Shown here: positions 20,494 through 32,600 of the stretch, in pieces | Layout: every line of letters begins with the position of its first letter | Numbering within the stretch: position 1 is the stretch's first letter | NCBI GenBank assembly: GCA_947311845.1 | Contig: CAMZMU010000012.1 | Location: 2,745,517-2,809,516 of the forward strand | Direction: 5' to 3' | DNA length: 64,000 nucleotides | DNA from: Poa pratensis | Lineage: Eukaryota; Streptophyta; Magnoliopsida; Poales; Poaceae | The notes under the pieces: model-generated | What the model saw: only the letters and a program-made list of their open reading frames with translations | The model's database searches: none | What the model was told of the DNA's origin: nothing | Position numbers and translations under genes: made by a program

Positions 20494-20970
20494 CTAGTTG
20501 TGTTTTTTCGGGTGAGGAATGGGACCTCCTCCACGGCGAGCAGCCTCAACGCCGAGGCTCCCTCCATTGCCAGAGCCTGATGATCCAAACGAGACTCGCG
20601 CACCTTGTCCATTGGGCCCCTTCACCACCACGGTTTCAACTTTCTTGGTCCTCCCCACATCGAGCTTCCTGATGTTAATCCCTTGTTGTGGCCCTTTCTT
20701 CATAGAAGAGGAATCACCGGTGGGTATGGAGGGTTCCTTCACTGCGAGAGTAAGCAAAAAAGTATGAGATCACGTACCTGGTCAAATCAACTATACTTTT
20801 CTCATTGACGTAGGTGATCGAACAAATGCTCAAAATTTCAGATGAACAATGCAAAGAAGAAGAGATTAAAACTCACGGTGGCGAGCATGAGCCATGGGGT
20901 GGTCAAGGGCGAGCAGGGAGATGAGCAAGGCAGCTGTAAGAAGAGTCGAGGCGGCAGTCCTGCAGCTCAT
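20494..20970 (-). CDS. Small secreted peptide precursor, two exons
   Basis: Exon 1 (20877-20970) encodes a signal peptide, MSCRTAASTLLTAALLISLL and on to about residue 28 (AMAHA-like MAHARH), and ends at a GTGAGT donor. Exon 2 (20494-20741) follows an acceptor TACTCTCGCAG and reads to TAG. The joined product is 113 residues: hydrophobic N-terminus, a basic middle with KKGPQQG and KVETVVVKGPNG, a Gly/Ser-rich stretch, and a C-terminus ARRGGGPIPHPKKHN. A terminal Pro-rich, HN-ending motif after basic residues is reminiscent of CLE or IDA-type signalling peptides but matches neither consensus. A TATA-like CTCTATAAG lies about 100 bp upstream (21066-21074). Secretion and gene structure are well supported; the peptide family is open. 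Confidence 0.7.
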
Positions 20971-21770
20971 GGTGAACTTTAACCACGCAGTACAATCTCA
21001 GTCAGCTGGTGAAGTGGTGATGGCTAGAAGATGAAGAGAGGTGGAAGGCTATGGCTTGTTGGGTTCTTATAGAGAATGACAATGCTTCCTACTTAGTTTA
21101 AGCACTGTAGTCAGGTATAGATCGGCGACTAGCTAGCTAGCTTGCTGGGTGGTCAAAGCTCAGCTCAGATTTCTTACGAACTGTTAATATACAAGTATAG
21201 AACATCTGCTCCCAGCCGTACCAGTGTTGTTTAACAAACCCTGTGACGGTAAGCTTTTTTCTCTTTTTACTGCAGCTGAGTTGTACCAGTACCGGGTGGT
21301 GCAGCAAAGGGGTCACGCAGTGAGGCAGCACGTGTGGCTTCTGAGCTAGGGGTGTGCCAAGCAGTGGTTGCCTATTGGGATCCGAGCTCCCTGTTGGACG
21401 CCCGACACATCGGCGCCAGAAGGTGTGACTCTGCGTGCCACGCCACGCCGGTGCTTCCGCACGCACCCCCTGCACGGCGCCAGTTTTAAAACCACAGTTC
21501 ACATCGGGCTACTGATTCCGTTCGAGACCACAAATCCTATGTTCCTCCTAGGCAACTCGCAACCCTCAATTAGTTTTAAAAGTTATGCATTCAGGAGACT
21601 AACCAACCCTCGAAAAAGAGTTTTGAGAATTATGCATTGAGAAATCTGGCAGAAGCTAATTGATCGGAAAGAAAGGAGGAACATCAAATGCGCAACCACT
21701 AAAGTGGCAAAGATCGTGATGAGTCGTTCTTATTCCATAGAAGATCAACACAAATATCACTTATATAGAA

Positions 21771-22222
21771 AAAGACAACTTGATGCAAGTGCGACCGATT
21801 CTATACGGATGAAAAGTGTGTTATTACTTTGACTGACCAGATGCGATCTTTACACCATCGGGGGAAATAAATTCAACCAAAGCACAGAGTTGCGCGCCTC
21901 TAGAGAAAGCATTAACTCGAGATCCAGGAAAATCGCAGAATGTTACCTGCTCCATCCAGAGATAGTTAATCCACTTTGAGTGGCGGGATGATTACTCCAG
22001 TTCAACATAAGCTTCACTTTCAAAAACAAAGACAACTTGAAGCAAGTGCAACCAATTCTATACCCATGCAACTGGGTCGTTACTTTGACTAACCAGATGC
22101 GATCTTTACACCATCGGGGAAAATAAATTCAACCTAAACGCAGAGTTGCGCACCCCAGAGAAAGCATTAACTAGAGATCCAGGATTTGCAGAATGTTACC
22201 TGCTCCATCCAGAGATAGGTAG
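21771..22222. repeat. Tandem duplication downstream of PHYLLO, two units of about 200 bp
   Basis: The unit starting AAAGACAACTT at 21771 recurs at 22028, about 257 bp on. Both pass through CAGATGCGATCTTTACACCA, GAGAAAGCATTAACT and GAATGTTACCTGCTCCATCC. They are about 85-90% alike. They lie 3' of PHYLLO and outside its coding exons. Confidence 0.8.
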
Positions 22223-22461
22223 TAACCCACTTGACCGACATGCTAATTACCACAGTAATTCCTGAAATGTAGCAAGTGCCCTCTGCTGAACTACCAGCAG
22301 AAGATACACAGGAAACCTTTTCTACCGTCACCATTTATATCCTATATAAAATATAACCCGACCACTCAATATGGCAAAGCTGGTTGATAAAAAAATTCCC
22401 AGACTCTGAGAACAGCTCCAGCATAGATCTGTCATTCGTAATCTGCCGGTACTAAGGCGTG

Positions 22462-23678
22462 TTATGGCTTGTGCAGCTTTAGCAAGAACTTCCTGATGGC
22501 TCTAACTAAAGGAAGAGGGTTCTCGACATGCACAGCATGGCCACTTTCTGGGACAACCATCATTTCACAAAGCTCCTGCCTGTTACCACAATCAGATTCA
22601 CGTTCCCCGTACTTTCTTATCTCGCTGCACATCCGCTCAGATATCTCTTTGAATTTTGCGTCCTTCTCACCTGAAACGATGAGGAGAGGCTTCTCCAAGT
22701 GTTTCAGGTCTTCCCACAGGGATCTGTACATTATAACTTACATGAGATGGAACTTTCTTGTCACGTAAACAGTAATGAAATGCACATATTGATCTGTTTG
22801 TAACCTATATTATCAGTGCACCATGTTTTACCAACTTGTTGACATCACCGGTACTGATATACCGGATAGGATATGATCATATAATACTGCTAAATGAAAA
22901 TCTTTCTGAAAGAGGAGAAGGTGATCTTACTTTTGTCTCCCTATGCTTGAGTCAGCAAGAACCTTAGATAGATCTGTGATGTTACTGTGTTTTCCCGTGT
23001 CCTTACTAGGGAATCAAATTGTGGATGTCCTCTTAGACTGGATGTTTGGTCCAATCAACAGAATGGAAAAAAGCATGTCAAATACTTCGTATTGTAGAGT
23101 CGAGAAATCAAATAAGTAAGTTATTTATACCATCAGGTTGTTACCTGGCCCACATTTTCCCAGAGTACCATGTCTTGATAAAACATTCCAGTCCGGAAGA
23201 CAACAGGAATTGAGCTCTTGATTTATCAATAGCAGTACGGCGTCTTCTACTTACTTCATGTCTTAAACCAGGACTCCCCGATATCAAAACAGCTCCACTA
23301 ATCTGTCTCGACATGAGTACCTAAGGAATTAGGATCACCAAAATGAACAATGAAACAGGAGAGCTGCATCTTGACAAATTTACCTTGTGATTTTGATTCA
23401 GTGCCATGTGGAGTGCAATCCTTGCACCCATTGAGTAGCCAACAACAACCACCTCTCCGTCAGTTATATTGCATATCAACTTCAGCAATAAATCTGCAAT
23501 CGATTGAATTGTAACAGAGATTTGACTGGAATTTTCAGCATCATGCTGCAGAATTTGGGATTCCCCGTGGCCAGGAAGATCAACAGCAATGACCCGTGCA
23601 CCGGGAGAGAGCTTTCATCATGGGAGTCCAATCATCACTTGTGCCAAGAAATCCATGAAGAAAAACAACAACCTTATC
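22462..23678 (-). pseudogene. PHYLLO module 4: MenH (SHCHC synthase), frameshifted, exons 24-27
   Basis: Alpha/beta-hydrolase module that eliminates pyruvate from SEPHCHC. The nucleophile elbow [10 protein letters not shown], the acid motif GEKDAKFK and the histidine motif [12 protein letters not shown] are all encoded. In exon 24 the frame encoding [20 protein letters not shown] must change before [16 protein letters not shown]; the original frame hits TGA within ten codons. In exon 26 a second, -1 change separates FDSLVRTR from [16 protein letters not shown]. No simple splicing alternative removes both. A full MenH protein cannot be made from this sequence as given. Confidence 0.75.
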
Positions 23679-26600
23679 CTACATTAGTTAAATCATGCCA
23701 TTGGTTACTGTATCAGCACTGTCTTATCTACTAAGGGAAACCTAAAACAGCATATATTGTACAACAAGGTAGGCAACTGAACCACATTTTCTTAAATAAG
23801 TTGAGAATGCTTACATTTGTACAATCACCGCCTCTTGAAGATTAACTAGGTATGAAAAGTCATCCCCATCGACTTGGACAGAATATGTCTTTATTTTTTC
23901 ATCACTGTATGTTCTTTCTATCTTCTCATTGTTTATACTTAAATGCTGGAGATAGCCATAGGCATCTTCTACTGAAGCTCCCATTCCATCACCAAGCTGG
24001 GGGGCATGGATTTTCAACTTCTGTTCGATACATCTTCTCTTAACCATTGATAAGTTCCAAGCCCATGACCACACTTCCACATGAACATTTCTCTTTATTC
24101 TGGCGACTAGATCATGCTGTCTGTTAACATAATATGCAAACTGTATATAGGTCGCCAAACCTACAGAACTCTCGTACGCACTACTGATGACAGCCATCTT
24201 ATCATGCATGTGAGCCCATTTTGCTATATGAGCTGCACTCTCAAAGCCGCCAACAACACTGGGTTTTATAACCTGAGCATTAAGATGAAAACCAAGTCAA
24301 AATTGTTAATGGAAGCAAAAGCTTAGAAAATAGCTCATAAAGTTTGTACTCACAACAGCAACTATTCCTGGATGAACAAATTGATGAAGCTTGTCGATTG
24401 GATCCCCCTTAAGGTTGTCAATACTCTCGTCTAAAGCAACAGGCAGGCCACTGTTTTCACAGTATTTGATGAGATCATCTACGGAGCTCACAGGTTCCTG
24501 ACAAGAAGCATGAATATTCCCAAGAAATAGCAAAATGAATGGCTCTTGGGGATGAATTATATATCTGTGAAGAACTAGTAGCACTATAATACCATGGTGC
24601 AGCAGAAGGAAGGCAAGTTTCATGTTTGTCTATTAGACGATTACAGAGTTTCTAGTACATGGCAGATGAATAAAAGGTAGATTACCTCAATGTATTGCAA
24701 ACTAAAGCTTTTTACCCTGGATGCAAATTCAATTGCTTGCTCATATGTCCATTTTCGATTTGCATCAGCACGGATATTGATCTTGTACCCTACAACTTCT
24801 CTTATTTTTTCAATAACAGCTGCATCTTCAGCAGGAGTTTCACGACGCCCAACCTTCACAAGAGTTTTGAAAGGATATTTCTTCATATTGCTCGATTAAA
24901 ACATTTCAAATCTTAACATGATGAACAAGTAGAAGAATCACCTTCAGTTTCACTGTGGTAAAGCCTTCATCGACAAGTTTAGCCACAGCTAGTGCTACCT
25001 CCATCGGAGTACCATTGGAGTCTAAGAGTGCACAGATCTGTATGCGTGTAGAGCTGTTCTGATTATATTCCACCAGACTTTGATCTCTTAGTAATGGGTT
25101 GGAACCAGTGAGGATTTCAGATAATGTACATTTTCGTTGCGACGCAAGCAAATTAAGAATGGCCATCTCCAGGCCACACTTAACACTTGGAAATACCGAA
25201 GAAGGCTGAGAAAAAAAGGAAAGAGAGGAGAAGTTCAGTCTGTTGAGATGTCAGTTGTAACTAGTAACAAGGAAGTTTATAAAGTTATCTTACAGGAATC
25301 CCAATGCTTGTCCATATCCAATTGGATAAAGACCCTCTCAACAAAGGAACAACATCTAGCTCACAATCTTTCACTCTGTGAAAGAGAAACCTAAGTTGTT
25401 CTTCAACATCTATCATATCCTCCTCATGAATTTCAATTGGTGCAACCTGTTATATTAAATGGATAAAAACTTACAAAATAAAATAGTCTCAATTACAAAA
25501 AAAGCTGAAACACCTTTGGGTTAAGGTAGAAAGCTTGTAATGGAGAAATAATATTGCACATGATTACGTTCAAGTATTTGAAAATGTAAATAGCAAGTAA
25601 ACATTTGAGAAATAGAACATAATTCAAGAACAATAACTTACGCCTTGAATTCAGAATAAACTAGAGACGCAGTAAAAAATTACAATAGTAATAAAGACAA
25701 ACCTCTCCAAATCCTACAATGTTGTCATCCATACATAACTTCAGAATAAAGCCTTCATGACAAAAGCTGCTATCTGAAACCCCTGAAGTACGAGGTGCGG
25801 AAAGCTGGATTCTGTGCAAAAGAAGGTTTGAGGGTAATGCCTGTAAAGGAAAGGAGTGGGGTGCATATTACTTGGTTACAGATATACCTGTACAACATGT
25901 ATTCCATTGCACGAATTTTGCTACTATAAATGCCATCGGAGTCACTCCTCCTAGTATATGGACCTCCGAGAAGATAATCCAGATAGTTGGTTGCAGTATT
26001 TTCTACAAACATACTTATATTTCTGCAGAACGGGGGAAACATTTAAACTCACGAAGTACACTAGAATTATTATTGGAATATGTTGAGTGTAAACCTATGA
26101 AAGCTGGCATTTTCATCAATGTGGTTCTCTACTTCCACCACACAATCAAGATGTTCTGCACGTGTCTTCAGCAAGGTATCGTGAAGTTCTGCTTTTGTTT
26201 GAACTAAAAAATGCTTCACCCTGCAACACAATCAGTGAGAATGGTGGGAAAGAACTTCGCAGTTCACACTCAAGTTTACTTCATTTATACACACTAACCA
26301 ATAATTATATCAGGCAGAAGTTAACAGATACTCCCTCCGTTTTTTAATATAAGATGTTTTAGCTATTGCACATATTGTCTACATGCATGCTAAATTAAGT
26401 GAGCATGTATACTAAAACATGTCTACATACATTTGTATACATATGAATGTGGACAAATGCTAAAACATCTTATATTAAAACGGAGGGAGTAACATTTATC
26501 AAGTTCCAGAATCAGCTATAGTATCCTACATAGCTTCAGGAGCAACTTCTGTTAGTGTAGTTCTAAAAGAAAAATCTAGTTACAAATGAGAAAAATGCTA

Positions 26601-29600
26601 GAAAAGTTCATTACATGGTGCATGTAAGCACAACTAAGCTGCAACTGAATCACTTGTTTTTACCTGTGTGCAGCACAGAGTTTGGAAATCGATATGTCAT
26701 GTGAGCTGTAGAAGTATTTCTGCAAAATTTGGGGTGTAGTTGTTTTTGCAACTGGTAGAAGGCTGAAGATTGCACCACCATGGTTGTTGATTATAATTAC
26801 TGTCATGGGTTTCCTCTGGTCCCTTCAGTAATGTCAAAAGCATTATCAAAAACAAATATATCATTTATTACACCACAATATGATTTACGTACACAATAAT
26901 ACAAGATTAGTTTGGCTAAAGAGAGTACCTATATTCAATACTTATCGACTATTTTGATCAAACGATGATAATGTGGATATGAATGCCAGCGTGAAACAGA
27001 AATTGAGGAAAGGAAATTGGGTTGAGCTATAAATTATGGGTTGGACAAGGACTAGTAAAGAGAAGGGCCCAAACTTGGCGGGTTGGAAAAGGACTGGTAC
27101 ATGGAAGGGTTCAAACTGCAAACCTTTGGTTGAGAAGTGATAGTCCATTTGTATCATGAAGAAAAGATATGTCACCAACAATACAGCATACCTGATAAAA
27201 GTGGAGCCATAGTCAAGTTTCTGCCAAAAGCCTAAAATGGCATTTCGTATTTTCTAGTAAAGGTTCAGCAGAAATGTGTTGGCAAACTTTAAACAACTGT
27301 GAATGCTACATGTTTAACTTGGTACAACAAGTACTTTTTAAGCCAAGTTATGTCAAAGTTCACTAGCAAATGCACGAGAAAATATTATCAGTTATTCAGA
27401 ATAGTTTAAGAACTGCTGCTGAGTGCTGATTATGATAGGGTTTTGTGTCCTTTCTTGGACTGTGATCGTCTCTGGTACATTACAATTTGCATTCACTCTT
27501 CATCTCTAGGTTAGTGCAGCAAATTATTTTCGCATTTCATGCTTGACAGAACCAATTACATCACAAATATGATGTCCATGGGATTTCATGCTTCTTCGTG
27601 AGCTGGACAAATGACTTACATGCTTGTTTGACCCAGCAGCAAATCCAATTGCCGTGCTAAGCAAACCATCGATACCACTTGCTCCTCTGTTCCCAGCCAT
27701 TGTCGCACCAATGAAGTCAGGAGTATTATGCTTCACCACATTACCTCCGTTGGTGGTGTGTTCAAGCCAGCCCTTCCCAAACATGTTCAGGTCTCGAATG
27801 ACCATGCTATTCCCAACAAACATAACAGCATCACCATAAAGTGCATCTCCGATTACATGAGCAACATATGGCTCTGTAAGCGAGAACTCCGAATGTACAT
27901 GAAACATTATCTCCTGTGAAACCTGGAATAAGGAGCAGTTGTCAAAACAAAAGGAAATTGAAGGCAATGATAAGTTTATCATATAAATTTTCAGGGAGAT
28001 GTAGCACCAGGAAAAGCTCTGTTCAATATATGCCAACATAATTACTTTTTTTTCCTAGCTGTTCTGTTTCCGTGGGAACATAAATTAACTGTTTTTTTTT
28101 CATTTGCATCTCTGATTAAAATGGAAATTATTTTGTGTTAGCTACAAAATTCATATAGGAAACGTATTGTTAATACTATTTTCGAGCTTCAAAAAGGGGT
28201 GACTCTTTTACCCATTCTTATAGCCTAGGACAACAACAAACAACGGAGTTTATAAAGGACTGATTGTACATTCGGAGAAAAACAAATTGTATATCCATTA
28301 TATCACCATAATTATTTTGTTGTATCTTTTCATGATAGTCACCATGTTCTGGCTCATACCACTGAATTCAGAACCATCAAAATATCCTGCCATCTGCTTG
28401 TCTTCTTTTCTAAATTACATTGGCACAAACTAGCAGCAAATTCAGCTACATTAGCCTGGATTCTGTGAGTGACAACATGTGAAGGATCATGGCGGCACGG
28501 ATGTGTATCAATCAAGATATAAGAAGATGGGAAGCAAGACTCGAGAAACATTTCCACGCGCTTGCTAGTAATCCGGCTTCCAATCTGTGGATTGAATAAC
28601 ACTAAGCTTCAGAAAGTTAGAACACAACAAATGCACAAATGCAAAGATAAGGTAAGTGGTGCAGAGGCATAGAATGAATGAGGGGATAAACCTGGACAAT
28701 AACATCTGGATTTATCCAACTTTTGATAGAGTCCGACAGTAGAATTTGATCTATGTAGTCTATAAACAAAATGCTCTTATTAAGTTCTGGAAATGAATTT
28801 AGAACTTTCCTCATTCGCAGTCCAGACAGAATGTCAGCAGCAACTGGCCAGGAAAGGTGTCTAGCTAGTAAAGCCACAGCCCACATGTCATCTTCTTTAT
28901 GAATAGCTCCGATTAATAGAAGCCCTTGCTTTGCCTTCTTTATAATATCTAGAACCTCTATTACTGAACAAGAATAATTACCAAAGGCAGAGACCATCTT
29001 CATTCCTAGGTATCTAGTATATGGTTCATTATTTCTAAACCACCTTTCCAACCCTCTCAAACAATCAAAACTCCAACCTTGATTGCTGTGGTCTAGTGGT
29101 TCTCTAAAAGCACAGTTTATATGCACTGGTCCTTGTGGTGCTTGCATTGCATTGTAGGCTGCTGAATCAACTGTTGTAAGAACCATTCTTGCATACATCT
29201 GATCACCAGGTGGAGGGAGATTAAAGAAATATCTTACATAGTTACCAAAATGATTGACCTGCAAAATGGATGAAGGAAAGTTGAGATGGGTTGTCCACAA
29301 GAATAACTAACGGGTAGAACCCTAACACGAACTTGTGTGCAAACAGGATGGGCAGGAAGCAAATATAGAGAGAAAGATAAATGAAGTGTGTAAACTCCAA
29401 CGGCGGTCCGAATCACTCCAAGATCCAATCACACACTGTATGTGCGGGATACATAGTGTTTTACTGTTTGGGACAAAATGGACACTTTGGCTAGAACTTA
29501 TGTCCTGATAGTCCTCAAAGTAAAATGCATTTAATTATAATATTCTGATTCCGTGCTTGAAAAAGATTAGATAATTACGGTTATCAAAAGGTACCCAAAT

Positions 29601-32600
29601 TCCAAAGTAACCGTGTTACAGAAAGCATTTACAGCACAGAAACAGCTGGTGTCAATAATTGGTATTTAGAATTTTATTTCAGCCCTAAGCACCTGATTAA
29701 TCGCTTGGTTGGCTCCAGCATCATGCAGCTCAGGAGGACGATCAGCTGTTAGTAACACAACTGGTATGAAATCTTGACTTGCCTCCACCACCTACATTCG
29801 AAACTTGACTGAATATTAGTATATTACAAGCATTTTTTCTCTTTGAAACATCCAGCACTACATGTCCACGTGTATTAGCACACTGATCATATTTTATTCC
29901 TTCCTAAGCTCATAGATAAGCAATTCTAGCCACAGGGCTTGTGAAATCTGGCAACAGTGCAGTAAGAAAGGAAATGAAGAAAAAAGAAATATGCCACTCA
30001 CCGAAGGGAAAAGATTTGATACAGCAGTTCCTGATGATGTAATTACTATTGCAGGCTTTCTAGAACCTCTCCCGTAGCCAACAGCATGAAATCCAAGTGA
30101 ACGTTCATCATAACATGATATGCAAGTTGTCAAAGGATGGCCTGTGGCAGAAAGTGCAAGTGGGGATGACCTTGACCCTGGAGCTATACAGAAGTACTAA
30201 AGCGAAGCATATCAGAGGCATGGTAGACATGATAAAACTATTTATTTGGTTAAGATTACCGTGAAACCAAGCCTGACGCATTCTTCAACTATAAGGGATG
30301 CCCATGCTGAATTAATGTTAGAGCAGCTCTTAATGGAAGTTTCTGTTTTGTTGCTTTGTGAGCACAGGTCCTACAGGACACAACAGAGATAGTGTACTGT
30401 TAGTTAAAGACAGCTTAAGACATGCGAACTTCTGTAAGCCAAAAGCCCAATATTTAAATATCCAATTATTCCATATCATGGTTATGATTTATGCTATTTT
30501 TCAGAACTGAAAGTGCTGCAAAAATCTTAGTGTCCCAAGGCTATGTTTCCAAATAATAATTCATTCGTAGTTTATGGCAAAAGAGACTCAGGTACTCAGG
30601 TAGAATAGTACCATGTTTGAAGAAAATAAGAATTCTGGTGAAAAGCGAATAAATGACTGCTTGGACAGCAGAAATTTCTCCTACAAAGAATCAATGGCAG
30701 ATCTGGTCAGAGATATAATTCAAAAGTACTCTTAACAGAGAATACAAATTACCTAGGTATTCAAAAGGAAGGTAAATAGATTCAGACATTATGTTTGCCC
30801 TTTAATTTGTGTAGGGTCCATTGTTAGCTGTAAACTTGTCAATTTTACCCTTTTGATCTACCAATTTCAGGAATATGTCTCAACAAGCGCCTAGAGATAA
30901 TTACAGTGTGCCAAATTCCGAGTTATAAAATGGTTCCACCTCAATGATCATAAACTCTAAATCTGAGTGTCTGTTAAGCGAAAGCTTATTTTCGAATCAT
31001 ATCATGGTCTAAGGACCAAAACCTACTCCTGAATTAATATTACAAATTTGTGAGATGTGCTTTCCGGCATACAAAGGACAATGTCCACAAGCCACAAAGA
31101 AAGAAGTATAATAAGCTTTTACAAGCGCAAAGCTTACTTTAAACCAAAGCAAAACATAGTTAGCTTCTTGAAACTTACCCAGTTCAAGAGGATACCTTTT
31201 GCATGCTAGTTGCGGCATCTACTTTCGAAAGAACTTCGGCATCCAAGTATACCTGGGAAGGTGGATCCAATAAAATACAAATTTAGCACTCAGATGCTAG
31301 ATGATAATACCAATATCAAATTATTGATGGAATACATTAACCACTGCACTAGGTGTCTTTGGGAGAACTAGCATGGCATTCAACATTTCAGACTGGTTCA
31401 AGATGAATAGCCTAAGTGTCTTGTTCATCGTTTGAGACCTTTACTTGGGGATATTATATCAGAGAAGCAGAGTGCATTTGTTCCTGGCCGCTTATCACGG
31501 ACAATGCACTTTTGGCCTTCGAGTGCCTCCACTACATGGAACATGGTACGAATGCAAACAATCCTTTTTGTGCATATAAATTGGATTTATCGAAGGCATA
31601 TATGATCGTGTGGACTGGGTTTTTCTGGAGGAGGTGATGCATAAAATGGGCTTCTCTCACCGGTGATACAATGGATAATGGTGTGTGTTACCACAGTGAG
31701 ATACTCTGTAAAATTTAATGGAGCTCTATTGGAAGCGTTCTCCCCCACGAGAGGACTCAGGCAAGGTGATCCTTTGTCTCCATTTTTATTTCTCTTTGTT
31801 GCTGATGGTCTCTCTGCCTTGCTGCAATCAGAAATCAGGGTGGGCGGTATTGACCCTATTAAGGTGTGTAGAAGAGCGCCAGGAATATCACATCTTTTGT
31901 TTGCGGATGATACACTATTGTTCTTTAAATCAGCTAGTGACCAAGCGGCAAGAGTTAAACATGTCATTGATACCTATGCTGCAGCTACTGGACAGTTGAT
32001 AAACCCTGCCAAATGCTCTATTCTGTTCAGCCCGCAATGTCAAGACGATGTGAAGGAAAATATATGTGGAATTCTTAATGTCCAGAATGATGATTTCGAG
32101 GAGAAATACTTGGGACTACCTACCCCATCAGGTAGAATGAACAGAGGTAAATTTGATAATCTGCAAGCTAAGCTATCAAAGAGGATCCTACAGTGGGGTG
32201 ATTTATCGCAAGGAGGGAAAGAGATAATGATTAAAGCGGTAGCACAGGCACTACCAACTTACATCATGGGTGTTTTCAAGTTGCCAATGTCAATATGCGA
32301 TGATCTAACTAAGCTAATTCGTGACTTTTGGTGGGGTGCTGAAAGAGGAAAGAGGAAGATGCATTGGGTCAGTTGGGACGTGCTCATTCGGTCTAAACCC
32401 CATGGTGGTATGGGGTTTAGAGATATGCGTATCTTCAACCAGGCCTTATTGGCTCGACAAGCGTGGAGGCTTTATATATCGACCAGATAGTTTATGTGCA
32501 CGGGTGCTCCGTGCTAAATACTACCCACAGGGCAACTTAGTGGACACGGTCTTCACGGGCAACCCGTCACCGACATGGAGTGCTATCACATATGGCCTGG

